This document shows, in pieces, positions 35,724-44,218 of a stretch of DNA of 49,601 nt. Origin of the DNA: Fastidiosipila sp. (GTDB lineage Bacteria > Bacillota > Clostridia > Saccharofermentanales > DTU023); the NCBI GenBank assembly GCA_012837885.1, contig DUQI01000048.1, positions 1 to 49,601 of the forward strand, given 5' to 3'. The stretch's first letter is position 1, and each line of letters starts with the position of its first letter. Both the position numbers and the translations under genes were made by a program. Under the pieces are notes generated by a model. It searched no databases, was not told the DNA's origin, and was given only the letters and a program-made list of their open reading frames with translations.

Positions 35724-36633
35724 ATCCGGTTTTACGAGTGGCTCTACTCAGATTGCCGATCAGAAGGCCGACGAGAATTAACACGAGTCCGATCAGAAGC
35801 ATGGTGGTCAGCGGTTCACCGACGATCAGGACGCCGAACATAACGGAAAAGAGTGGTTCGATCGTGGCGACGATCGATGCCCGGGAGGCGCCGAGTAGGA
35901 GTACACCGGAGCGAAAGAACAAAAGTGCCAACACACCGTTGATCACGGCCAACAAGATAAGGTGCAGGCCGGACGGTAGCGATGAGATCGGCCGCAGACG
36001 AGCGAAGGCGATGTTATAGAGTAAGGTGTATAGCGCGATCGCCAGATTCAGGTACATCGTGACAAGTAGCGCGTTTCGGTTTTCAAACGGAAGGCGCTCT
36101 AAAACGAGCATGTAGACGCCAAAGAGAAATCCCGACAAGACCGCCAGAAAGATACCGAACGCCGCCCCCTTCTGGCTCGTATTGAAGGCGAGGACAAAGA
36201 CGCCGGAGAGGCCGAGCAATAAGGATAAGAGTCTCGAGCCGGTCAAGATCTGGCGAAAGACAAGCGCACTCAAGACGTTGACGAACATCGGAAATGTGTA
36301 GTGGAGGGCGCTCGCCAGGCCGACATCGATAAATGCGTATGACTCAACGAGCACGGTCAGTGACAAGGCACAGAAGAACCCGACGATGAAGAGCCGCTTC
36401 CGGTCAAAGCGTGAGACCGTGACCGGCTTCTTTTGAAAAAGCATGATGCCGAAGATGATCAATACGGCAAAGCCGGAGCGGTACATCAAAACGCTGCTCG
36501 AATTCAAACCGAAGTCGAACTGGATTTTAACGAGAGCAGGGGAGACACCATAGCAGAGTGCCGAGATCAACATGAAGACGGTGCCTTTTGCAGAGGTTGA
36601 CATCTTTTGCTTCACTCGGCCGTCGGTCGTCAT
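35722..36633 (-). CDS. EamA/DMT-family transporter
   Basis: A 303-residue membrane protein with ten predicted helices in two EamA halves. G-V-S-P-A-L-V-K in helix 1, S-A-L-H-Y-T-F-P-M-F at about 97-106, and A-T-I-E-P-L-F-S-V-M-F-G in the second half are DMT-family hallmarks. These carriers export amino acids or other metabolites; the substrate is not predictable. ATG 36633 is preferred over the upstream GTG 36648 because the latter overlaps the purine-rich GGTGGAAAGTGG ribosome region. Confidence 0.87.
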   Translation of the reverse strand: MTTDGRVKQKMSTSAKGTVFMLISALCYGVSPALVKIQFDFGLNSSSVLMYRSGFAVLIIFGIMLFQKKPVTVSRFDRKRLFIVGFFCALSLTVLVESYAFIDVGLASALHYTFPMFVNVLSALVFRQILTGSRLLSLLLGLSGVFVLAFNTSQKGAAFGIFLAVLSGFLFGVYMLVLERLPFENRNALLVTMYLNLAIALYTLLYNIAFARLRPISSLPSGLHLILLAVINGVLALLFFRSGVLLLGASRASIVATIEPLFSVMFGVLIVGEPLTTMLLIGLVLILVGLLIGNLSRATRKTG

Positions 36634-36693
36634 GTCGCCACTTTCCACCTATTATTTTACTTTTATTCTAAATGTCGTTCGTCAGATTGGTGT

Positions 36694-38565
36694 CTAAATC
36701 GGCTCGGATGCGGTCTTGTCAGCGCGCGGAGTTCCTGCTTCGTCTCCCGGCTGAGCAAACGCTTCTTCCATGAACTCAGGCCACGGGAAGCTCTCCGGCA
36801 ATGGCGGCAGTTCGTATATATCGGCGAGCACGGACACTTCCTGTTGAAAATCGAGATTGCTCTTCTTCTTGATCTGGTGCAGGTATTCGTGCGTTCCCAT
36901 CTGTTTTTCCGCGAGTTCGATCATCAGGACACCGATATTCGAGCAGTGATCCGAGACGCGTTCGATCGACGTTAGAATGTCGGACCAGATGAAGCCGAGA
37001 TCGATCGAACAGACACCGGCTTTGAGTCGCTGGACATGTCGCTGTTTCAGCTGGATCGTCAACATGTCGATCACTTCCTCGAGTGGCTCGATGCGTCGCG
37101 CCGACTCGAGATCTCTAGCCAGATACGACTCACGCGTGATCGTTAATATATCGCCGAGCGCCTTCAGCTGAACCTCGAGTTCGGCTCTGGCGTAGTTGGA
37201 GAAACAGAGCTCTTTATCGTGCAGCTCTTTCGCGGCGAGCACCATACTCCAGCCGTGGTCGGCGATTCTTTCAAAGTCTCCGATCGAGTGAAGCATCACC
37301 GACAGTTGATTATTCTCATCCTGATTGAGCTTTTGTGCCGATAGTTTGAGCAAGTACGTACCGAGTGCGTCTTCATAACGGTCGACCTTGACCTCCTGAC
37401 GGCGCAACTTTTTAAACTGCGTCGGATCGTAGGCGTTGATCGCATCTGCGCCTTTTTTCACAAGATCGATCGCCAGGTCAAACATCTCGACAGCTAAGGT
37501 ATGAGTCTGACCGAGGGCGATCGACGGCGTATCGAGCAGGCGGTCGTCGAGGACGGCGAACGGATCGAATTTGGCGATCTTTTCTTCTTCGCTCTCGGGA
37601 ATCAAGAGGTAGGCCATTTTTTCCAAAAGTGGAATGAAGTTAAAGAGAATAGCCGTGTTGAGGACGTTGAAGATCGAGTGCACGATCGCGATCGTCACCG
37701 GACTCGCCAGATAATCCATGAACGGCCAGCTATAGAATAACTCGCCACCGTAGACGAATAAGATGAACAGCAAGGTACCGGATAGATTGAAGAGAAGGTG
37801 AACCATCGCTGCGCGCTTCGCGTTTCGTTGCGCGCCGATCGAAGAGAGTGCGGCCGTGATACAAGTTCCGATGTTTTGTCCCATGATAATCGGCAGTGCT
37901 GCTGACATCGTGACGATCCCGGAAGCGCTGAGGGCCTGTAAAATACCGATCGAGGCAGATGAACTCTGTAAGACAGCCGTCAGGATCGCGCCGGCCAGAA
38001 TGCCGAGGATCGGGTTTGAAAACTTCAGAAACAGGTTCTGAAAAGCAGGGTTCTTGGCGAGTGGTGCCATCGCACCGCTCATCGTGTCCATACCAAAGAA
38101 CAAGATGGCGAAGCCGACGAAGATGCCGGCCAGGTTGCGGCGTCTCTCATCCTTGATGAATAAAAGCATGCCGACCCCGATGATCGCCAGAATCGGCGAA
38201 AAGTTGGTCGGCTTTAAGAAGCGGACGAAGAAGTTACTCGATTCGATACCGGCGAGACTTAGCACCCAGGCGGTGATCGTCGTGCCGATATTAGCGCCCA
38301 TGATGATCCCGATCGCCTGCTTTAAGTTCATAATGCCGGAGTTGACGAGACCGACGACCATGACGGTCGTGCCGGATGACGACTGGATGATCGCCGTTAC
38401 GCCGGCGCCCAGTAAGACGGCTTTAATGCGGCTGGACGTCAGACTGCCGAGGAAGTTTTTCAAACGGGGACCGGACCAGCTGGTCAGACTGTTTCCCATA
38501 AAATCCATCCCGAACAAAAACAGGGCTAAGCCCCCCATCAGGGTGAGAATTCTAAAGAAATCCAT
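36694..38565 (-). CDS. Na/Pi cotransporter family protein with PhoU-like tail
   Basis: A 623-residue protein of the NptA/YjbB type. The N-terminal 330 residues contain two inverted Na/Pi repeats with the signature Q-S-S-S (T-A-I-I-Q-S-S-S-G-T-T and T-A-V-L-Q-S-S-S-A-S-I) and G-x-N-I-G-T. The C-terminal part (about 350-590) is a helical PhoU-like domain (H-S-I-G-D-F-E-R-I-A-D-H; E-R-V-S-D-H-C-S-N-I). It is probably a sodium-driven phosphate transporter. GAGGAGG precedes ATG 38565. Confidence 0.92.
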   Translation of the reverse strand: MDFFRILTLMGGLALFLFGMDFMGNSLTSWSGPRLKNFLGSLTSSRIKAVLLGAGVTAIIQSSSGTTVMVVGLVNSGIMNLKQAIGIIMGANIGTTITAWVLSLAGIESSNFFVRFLKPTNFSPILAIIGVGMLLFIKDERRRNLAGIFVGFAILFFGMDTMSGAMAPLAKNPAFQNLFLKFSNPILGILAGAILTAVLQSSSASIGILQALSASGIVTMSAALPIIMGQNIGTCITAALSSIGAQRNAKRAAMVHLLFNLSGTLLFILFVYGGELFYSWPFMDYLASPVTIAIVHSIFNVLNTAILFNFIPLLEKMAYLLIPESEEEKIAKFDPFAVLDDRLLDTPSIALGQTHTLAVEMFDLAIDLVKKGADAINAYDPTQFKKLRRQEVKVDRYEDALGTYLLKLSAQKLNQDENNQLSVMLHSIGDFERIADHGWSMVLAAKELHDKELCFSNYARAELEVQLKALGDILTITRESYLARDLESARRIEPLEEVIDMLTIQLKQRHVQRLKAGVCSIDLGFIWSDILTSIERVSDHCSNIGVLMIELAEKQMGTHEYLHQIKKKSNLDFQQEVSVLADIYELPPLPESFPWPEFMEEAFAQPGDEAGTPRADKTASEPI

Positions 38566-38599
38566 CCGGTCATCCTCCTCGCGCGTCCGACAGGTGTAA

Positions 38600-38700
38600 A
38601 GGTAATGTTAGGTTTAGAGGCGCGACATATAAAAGCCTAACATTGAATGACCATTAATAAAATAGCCTAATTTGACAAATCGCGGCCAAACAGCGGTTTT
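38600..38700 (-). promoter_or_regulatory. AT-rich promoter region of the Na/Pi gene with repeated TTAGGCT
   Basis: On the minus strand TTGTCA is followed by an AT-rich block, and the heptamer TTAGGCT occurs twice about 36 bases apart, each time followed by TTT/ATTTT. This spacing could fit two operator half-sites on one face of the helix. No -10 could be fixed with confidence. Confidence 0.3.
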
Positions 38701-38703
38701 TGG

Positions 38704-40101
38704 TCATTGGCTCTCATCCGGCATGTCCTCGGCGGCAGTCTTTTTCTTTTTCAGAAGGAAATAAAGAAGCGGCGCAAGATAGACGAACATCAAGATCAAG
38801 GTGAGAAGCGTCATCAGCTCGGAGTTCGGCGCGATCCCGATCAGAAGGAGCATCGGGGCACCGATCAGGATGGCGAAGGAACTGCCGGTCAGCATATTGT
38901 TCGCAGCCGGCGTCTTGAATTCCGGATCGATCTCGCGTAGGAGCAACACACCGGAGCTGATCGTGCCGGTCATCATGCCGTACATCGAGACGAGGCCTTC
39001 GTAAAAGTAGTCGGGATAGACATGCTTGCAGATGTAGCGGAGAAAGAAGTACGTGCCGATCGCGCCGGCGATGCTCATCAGGATGAATGGCAGCCAGAGA
39101 TCGACGAGATCAGAAAACTCGATCGAGGCGATACCGGCGACGATCATGTAGTCGAAGGCGAGACCCGAGATGCGGCTCAGCAGGTAATTGTTCTGATACT
39201 GTCTCGTCATCAGTTTTTGGCGACGCAGAATCTTGAAGAGACTTCGGACGAGAATCGCGACGACTGAACCGAAGATGAAGTTGAATCCCCAGAGCAGCGT
39301 CTCCAAGGTCGTCGCCATACCGCCGCCGAAGCGAACGGCGAGAGCCGCCAAGCCGTCGATCGCGAGATAGGTCAGAAGATAGACGACCAGGACGAACGCG
39401 AACTGCATCGACAGACGGTCGATCGACTCGGCGATCGGGATCTCATTTTTATCCTGAAAGGCGTCGACCGTCAGCGAGCCGGAGACTTCCTCGTAACTCT
39501 TTATCTTTACCTTGCCTTTTTTGACCAGAATGTTCAAAAAGATAATGCCGACGATACAGGCAGACAGATAACCGGCTGCGGCGATCGAAAGACCGAAACT
39601 GCGACCGCCGGCAAAGCCGAGCGTCTCATACATGCTGCCGATATTGTTCGCCTGACCGGGACCTTGTCCGTAGCCCATCGGCAGTAAAATACCGGCGGCT
39701 TTGAATAGGTTCGGCATGAAGGTAAAGCCGAGTAATACCGTAATAATCAATCCCATGATGCCCTGGATCAGGTACGAGGAGATGATTAAGGCGCCGCTTT
39801 TCGGACCACTCAATTTCTCCGCTTTGGTGCTCTTTGCCGGGATGCGAAGCGACAGCGCGATGAAACCGATCGCGATGCCGTGATAGGTAATCATCTCGAG
39901 AAATTCGGTGTTCATCTCGAACAGATGGACGCTCCGCAGGATCAGGAGGATGAAACCGGCCAGCACGGCCGTTGGCAGGAGTGATTTGCGGACGAACGGA
40001 ATCTTACGTCTGAGGATGTTCGAGATCAGGATCATCGCGGCGATCACGCCGAACTGTAAGATGACACTCCAAAGACCGATATTTGTCGATGAAAAATCCA
40101 T
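38704..40101 (-). CDS. Sodium/glutamate symporter (GltS family)
   Basis: A 465-residue membrane protein with 11-12 hydrophobic segments. L-L-P-M-G-Y-G-Q-G-P-G-Q-A (about 139-151) and the related G-M-M-T-G-T-I-S-S-G in the second half are the re-entrant substrate loops of the ESS/GltS family. It should import glutamate with Na+. It is longer than typical GltS (about 400) because of a central hydrophilic loop (around 200-225) and a charged tail. ATG 40101 lies one base past the acyltransferase stop, suggesting coupled translation. Confidence 0.87.
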   Translation of the reverse strand: MDFSSTNIGLWSVILQFGVIAAMILISNILRRKIPFVRKSLLPTAVLAGFILLILRSVHLFEMNTEFLEMITYHGIAIGFIALSLRIPAKSTKAEKLSGPKSGALIISSYLIQGIMGLIITVLLGFTFMPNLFKAAGILLPMGYGQGPGQANNIGSMYETLGFAGGRSFGLSIAAAGYLSACIVGIIFLNILVKKGKVKIKSYEEVSGSLTVDAFQDKNEIPIAESIDRLSMQFAFVLVVYLLTYLAIDGLAALAVRFGGGMATTLETLLWGFNFIFGSVVAILVRSLFKILRRQKLMTRQYQNNYLLSRISGLAFDYMIVAGIASIEFSDLVDLWLPFILMSIAGAIGTYFFLRYICKHVYPDYFYEGLVSMYGMMTGTISSGVLLLREIDPEFKTPAANNMLTGSSFAILIGAPMLLLIGIAPNSELMTLLTLILMFVYLAPLLYFLLKKKKTAAEDMPDESQ

Positions 40102-40102
40102 A

Positions 40103-41305
40103 TCACACCTGCTTTCTCAACAACTGATACGCATCGTAGTATTTTTTGCCGCAAAAATGCGGTGTCGAAGACAGTTCGTAAAACTGCTCACCGTAGGTAA
40201 AAATGACTTTGTTTCTGCCGGCCATCGCCATATCGGAGATCGTGTGGAGATTGAAGCGATACGTGCCGCACTCAAAATGATCGGCGAAGAGCGATAGTTC
40301 AACTTTCTTTTGTCTCGTCTTTTCGCGTTGGTCGCGAAAGATTTCCTTTAAGGTGACCGCACGATCACTAAAAATCTGTTGTTGACGATCGACGCGCTGA
40401 ATCATTAAGGCGAGGGCATCTTGCTGAGCGTTATCCCACTCGGTGATCGTCGTGAACGGTCCGCCTGAAAGCCGGCCGTAAAGATCGAAAGTGACCTCGA
40501 GACCGCAACGACAGCGAAGCGTGTTACCTTTTGAAAAGAGCGCGTCGTACGCGGCGCATAGTGGGCAGTGATAGAGCGTCGTTTCGAGCGCTTCGGCGAG
40601 CGCTTTTCCTTTAAAAGGAATCGGTGTCTCAGCCTGCCTGGCGTAAGCATCCTCGTCGAGATCCCGGCAGATCGCCTGATGGAGTTCTTCGACACTCAGT
40701 GTGGCGAGCTCTGCCGGCTCATAGACGTTCACGACATAGCCTTTCATCTTGCCCCTGCGCATATGGATCGACCAGCGCGGTGCCGTAAAATAGCCGCCTT
40801 CAAAACGATACGTTAAGACAGGCACGCGGCAGATTTTAGCGAGCTTGGCAATCGACACCGGGATCGGTGCGGTCACACCGTTGAAGGAACGATTCCCTTC
40901 GGCAAAGATGCAGACACCGACGTCATGCTTCAAGCGGCTCAAGACACCTTTCACCGTGCTGATATCGGTGCTCCCTTTGAGGCGCGGAATCGGGGCGAAA
41001 TAGCGTTTCAAAAACCAGGCGCCGAATCCTCTGCGCAACACATGTTCACTCGCGACAAAGTAGAGCAGCGAATCGAATGAGAGGTGAATAATCACCGGAT
41101 CGAGGTTCAGATTATGGTTGGCCAGAAGCAAAAAAGGACCGTCGACAGGCGGTGCCGGTATCGACTCAATATTTATCTTGCGTCGAATGAACGGGACGAT
41201 AAAGCGGCGGGCGAAACGAAAAAAACGATCATGTCGTCGACGATGACGCATCGCATCATCGAATCTGCCGGCACGTGAGATGTTGGAAGTCACCTCTTTT
41301 CCCAT
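40103..41305 (-). CDS. PlsC-like acyltransferase with a zinc-ribbon-like C-terminal part
   Basis: A protein of about 400 residues (start ATG 41305 chosen; a TTG at 41347 is possible and no clear ribosome site decides). The acyltransferase domain has H64-x4-D69 (N-H-N-L-N-L-D) and E-G-N-R-S (136-140), the catalytic and glycerol-phosphate-binding motifs of 1-acylglycerol-phosphate acyltransferases. Unusually it continues for about 170 residues, with C247-x-x-C250 and C265-x-C267 spaced like a zinc ribbon, and then a beta-rich tail. The extension has no obvious role in lipid synthesis and may bind metal or a partner. First gene before gltS. Confidence 0.82.
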   Translation of the reverse strand: MGKEVTSNISRAGRFDDAMRHRRRHDRFFRFARRFIVPFIRRKINIESIPAPPVDGPFLLLANHNLNLDPVIIHLSFDSLLYFVASEHVLRRGFGAWFLKRYFAPIPRLKGSTDISTVKGVLSRLKHDVGVCIFAEGNRSFNGVTAPIPVSIAKLAKICRVPVLTYRFEGGYFTAPRWSIHMRRGKMKGYVVNVYEPAELATLSVEELHQAICRDLDEDAYARQAETPIPFKGKALAEALETTLYHCPLCAAYDALFSKGNTLRCRCGLEVTFDLYGRLSGGPFTTITEWDNAQQDALALMIQRVDRQQQIFSDRAVTLKEIFRDQREKTRQKKVELSLFADHFECGTYRFNLHTISDMAMAGRNKVIFTYGEQFYELSSTPHFCGKKYYDAYQLLRKQV

Positions 41306-41443
41306 ATGAAAAACTATAGCATGTAAATCTTTGATCGATATGTGCAAAGTGCCCGGTTTTCTCGGTAATTGGTCCCTTTACGCTCACTTAATCGTTTAAT
41401 GTTTGAGTCGTCGACAAAGAAGGAAGGTTAAATCATTAAAAAC

Positions 41444-41486
41444 CAAAAAACGATGCGCGGCAGTGAAGTTTCACTGCCGCGCATCG
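41444..41486 (-). terminator. Strong terminator of the BMP-like ABC operon
   Basis: A perfect 16-bp inverted repeat (41451-41466 with 41471-41486, loop AGTT) is followed on the minus strand by a T-run (AAAAAA at 41445-41450 on +). It lies 34 bases beyond the stop of the last permease gene. Confidence 0.93.
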
Positions 41487-41519
41487 CGTGGTGCAAAACG
41501 GAAGACGAAATCGTTCGTC

Positions 41520-43046
41520 TTAGTCTGCTTCTTTCACTTTGTGTGCCAGCGCCGTCGCCGGTTTACTCGGCACTTCGTCCGGAAACTCCGGATCTTCTTT
41601 TCTGATCTTTCGCTGCCAGGCATGCATCGCGAGCGACAAGGCGATGACCCCGTACGACACGAAGACACGGAAATACTCACCGACCATCGCGTCGCCGAAC
41701 AGCTCTCTGCCGGCTTGCGGTGCGATGATGAAGAGCAGATGGAACAAGGTAACCCCGATCAGGGCTTGTTTGTTGGTCGCCTTACTGACCGAGGCACCGC
41801 CGACCAAGAGCGCTGCGACGGCGAATTGACCGATCTGCAAGTGGGCGCCGTAGGTTGAGAAGGTACCGATATTTTGCAGGTAGATCAACTGGCCCCAACA
41901 GGCGAGCACGGTCGATAGCACCATCGCGATGACGCGCGTACGGTCGACATCGATGCCGGACGCCGCGGCCACCGTCTGACTTTGCCCGACGGTGCGCATG
42001 TTTTGACCGAGCCTCGTGTTTAAAAGTCCGTTGTTGAACGCGCAGAGACCGGCGATCAGGATAAACGGCAGGACGGGCAGGTTGACCGACATGATCAAGG
42101 CTTCAAGACGCGGCACATAGGTCAGCCCGAAGACGACGCCGGCCAGGACGATCATGAAGATGCTGCGTGTACGCGAAAAGCCGGGCATCGCCGTTTTCCG
42201 GTTCCGGTATAGGTGGTAGAGATTGCGTAGCGCCACAAAGGCCAGGAAGAGTGGCAGAGCGACGATTAGATTGACCCGGTCGGCGAACAGGTGTTTTTCA
42301 ATCGCGGGGAGGTAGGTCAAGCCGTAGATCACCGCTACGACGGCGAAGATGATCCAGTCTTTATGTTCGAACGATCGTTTCTTGCGCAGATGCAAGATCA
42401 GTTTTCCGGCGGTGATCACGGCGATGATGATGAATAAGCCGAGCGCCAGGTCAATGATCTGGACGCGGTCAAGCGTGTACTTGAGCGATCCGGTAAGATC
42501 GATCGCGTTTTTCACGCCCATCCCGCCGTCGATGATGAACCGTGGATCGGTCGCCGGAATCACGCCGCCTATGAGTACGAGAAACAAAAGCTGGTACAGT
42601 CCGTCGGCGAAATAGCCGAGGATCAGTCCGGCGATCATCTCCGCCCCCTTCATCTTGTTGAACAGCTTACCGACGAGATAACCGAATAATATGGCCATCG
42701 GCGTCGCCAGGGCGACTGCGAGCATCATGCCGCCAAAACCGGTGAAGCGCCAGTAGACAGTCGCAAATACGGCGATCTGGGCGGCGATCGCACCGATCAC
42801 GATGCCGAAGTTCAAGCCCATGCCGGCGAAGACCGGGATCAAGAGGGCGAGCACGGTGAAGCCGTTACGTGCGATGCGCGTGAACACCTCACTTAGCACC
42901 GTCTCAATCTGGCTGCCGGATACGACGAAGGCACCGTAGCAGAGGAGGGCGAACACGATCATCACCTTGTTGTCAAACAATAAGGTTTTGAGGCGATCGG
43001 CGAACGAATCTTTCGTCTCGAGTGTTAACCGTTTGTTTTGGTTCAT
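41520..43046 (-). CDS. ABC importer permease 2 (nucleoside/BMP type)
   Basis: A 508-residue integral membrane protein of the branched-chain/ribose permease class. The motif G-L-N-F-G-I-V-I-G-A (near 73-82) and A-A-A-S-G-I-D-V-D-R-T-R (near 382-393), typical of this class, are visible, together with at least ten hydrophobic segments and a long hydrophilic middle. It overlaps permease 1 by four bases. In BMP-family systems the paired permeases import nucleosides or related purines. Confidence 0.87.
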   Translation of the reverse strand: MNQNKRLTLETKDSFADRLKTLLFDNKVMIVFALLCYGAFVVSGSQIETVLSEVFTRIARNGFTVLALLIPVFAGMGLNFGIVIGAIAAQIAVFATVYWRFTGFGGMMLAVALATPMAILFGYLVGKLFNKMKGAEMIAGLILGYFADGLYQLLFLVLIGGVIPATDPRFIIDGGMGVKNAIDLTGSLKYTLDRVQIIDLALGLFIIIAVITAGKLILHLRKKRSFEHKDWIIFAVVAVIYGLTYLPAIEKHLFADRVNLIVALPLFLAFVALRNLYHLYRNRKTAMPGFSRTRSIFMIVLAGVVFGLTYVPRLEALIMSVNLPVLPFILIAGLCAFNNGLLNTRLGQNMRTVGQSQTVAAASGIDVDRTRVIAMVLSTVLACWGQLIYLQNIGTFSTYGAHLQIGQFAVAALLVGGASVSKATNKQALIGVTLFHLLFIIAPQAGRELFGDAMVGEYFRVFVSYGVIALSLAMHAWQRKIRKEDPEFPDEVPSKPATALAHKVKEAD

Positions 43047-44218
43047 CGCTGATTCCCTCCCTTCGTTTTCGATAAGGCATAGAGAATGATGCCGTTCGAG
43101 ATGATCATGCGCATGACCTCCGGTAGTGCCGAGACGTTGACCAGTTGGTTGGCGACCGGCAACGCGACGGTCAGGATCCCCTGAAAGAGGAGCGTTCCGA
43201 TAATCACGTTCGAGATTCTCGCGCGCGTCACGGTCGCACCGCCGAGCAAGATTGAGGCGACAGCCGTGAAGCCCATCATCAGGGGCGCATTGTAGAGCTG
43301 TAAGAAGCCGTACGTCTGCGCGTAGATGATGATGCCGACGGCACCGAAGACGGTTGAGATCGAGGTTCCCAAAATCCGCATGCGATCGACATTGATGCCG
43401 TTTGCTCTGGTGAATAATTCGTTTTCACCGGCCGCACTCAGGGCAACCCCCGTCTTGGAACGGAAGAACAACCAGACGACGAGGCAGCAAAGTGCGAAGA
43501 CCAGAATCAGGCCGAGCGGCAAGATGAAGCCGCTGTCGGCGACATCGATCGCGAGGAAGCTTAGCCCCGCCGGTTGTTTGACCTTGATCGAGCCGACATC
43601 GCTGACCTCCGGCGAGATCGTGATGCTACGCGCCGTCTCGTAGATTCTGGGATCGCTTAAAAGCCCGCCGAATGATTCCTGCAGGCTCGCCGTGTTTCTA
43701 AGTCCACGTCCGATCGGCCAGCGCAACTGACCGTTTTTGAAGTTCAAAATGACCCAGACGATATTCATCATGGCGATCGAGGAGAAGCCGACGTAGGTCG
43801 ACACGGTCATCTCCGATCCTTTGACCCGGTTCAAGAGAAGGCCGTAGGCTGCGCCGACAAGCGCAGCGATAACGATCGCTATGACGAGTGCCAAAAGCAG
43901 GCTGAGCCAGGCTGCAGCGGCGCCGAGATGCAGGAACCAGCCGCCGTTGAACGCCACTTCCATGGCGATGACGACGCCGACCAGGCCGCTCACGACACCG
44001 AGCGAGATACCGAAGTTCAAACCGATGCCGCTTTGTACGCCTGGCACCATCGCCAGAACGAGAATGCTGTACATCAGCCAGCGGCGGATGATATCACTGA
44101 ATAGAAATTGCGGGTTTAACCCGAGCGCCAGGCCGGAGATGATCAAGGCGATAAAGAAGATGCCGATGATCAAGCGGGGAAGCCCGACGCTGTTGACAAA
44201 TTTTCGAACGCCTGTCAT
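43043..44218 (-). CDS. ABC importer permease 1 (nucleoside/BMP type)
   Basis: A 391-residue membrane protein homologous to its neighbour: G-I-G-L-N-F-G-I-S-L-G near 66-76 and N-G-I-N-V-D-R-M-R in the C-terminal third correspond to the matching motifs there. It has about nine or ten hydrophobic segments. It overlaps both flanking genes by four bases (ATGA), so ATPase and both permeases are made from one coupled message. Confidence 0.88.
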   Translation of the reverse strand: MTGVRKFVNSVGLPRLIIGIFFIALIISGLALGLNPQFLFSDIIRRWLMYSILVLAMVPGVQSGIGLNFGISLGVVSGLVGVVIAMEVAFNGGWFLHLGAAAAWLSLLLALVIAIVIAALVGAAYGLLLNRVKGSEMTVSTYVGFSSIAMMNIVWVILNFKNGQLRWPIGRGLRNTASLQESFGGLLSDPRIYETARSITISPEVSDVGSIKVKQPAGLSFLAIDVADSGFILPLGLILVFALCCLVVWLFFRSKTGVALSAAGENELFTRANGINVDRMRILGTSISTVFGAVGIIIYAQTYGFLQLYNAPLMMGFTAVASILLGGATVTRARISNVIIGTLLFQGILTVALPVANQLVNVSALPEVMRMIISNGIILYALSKTKGGNQR

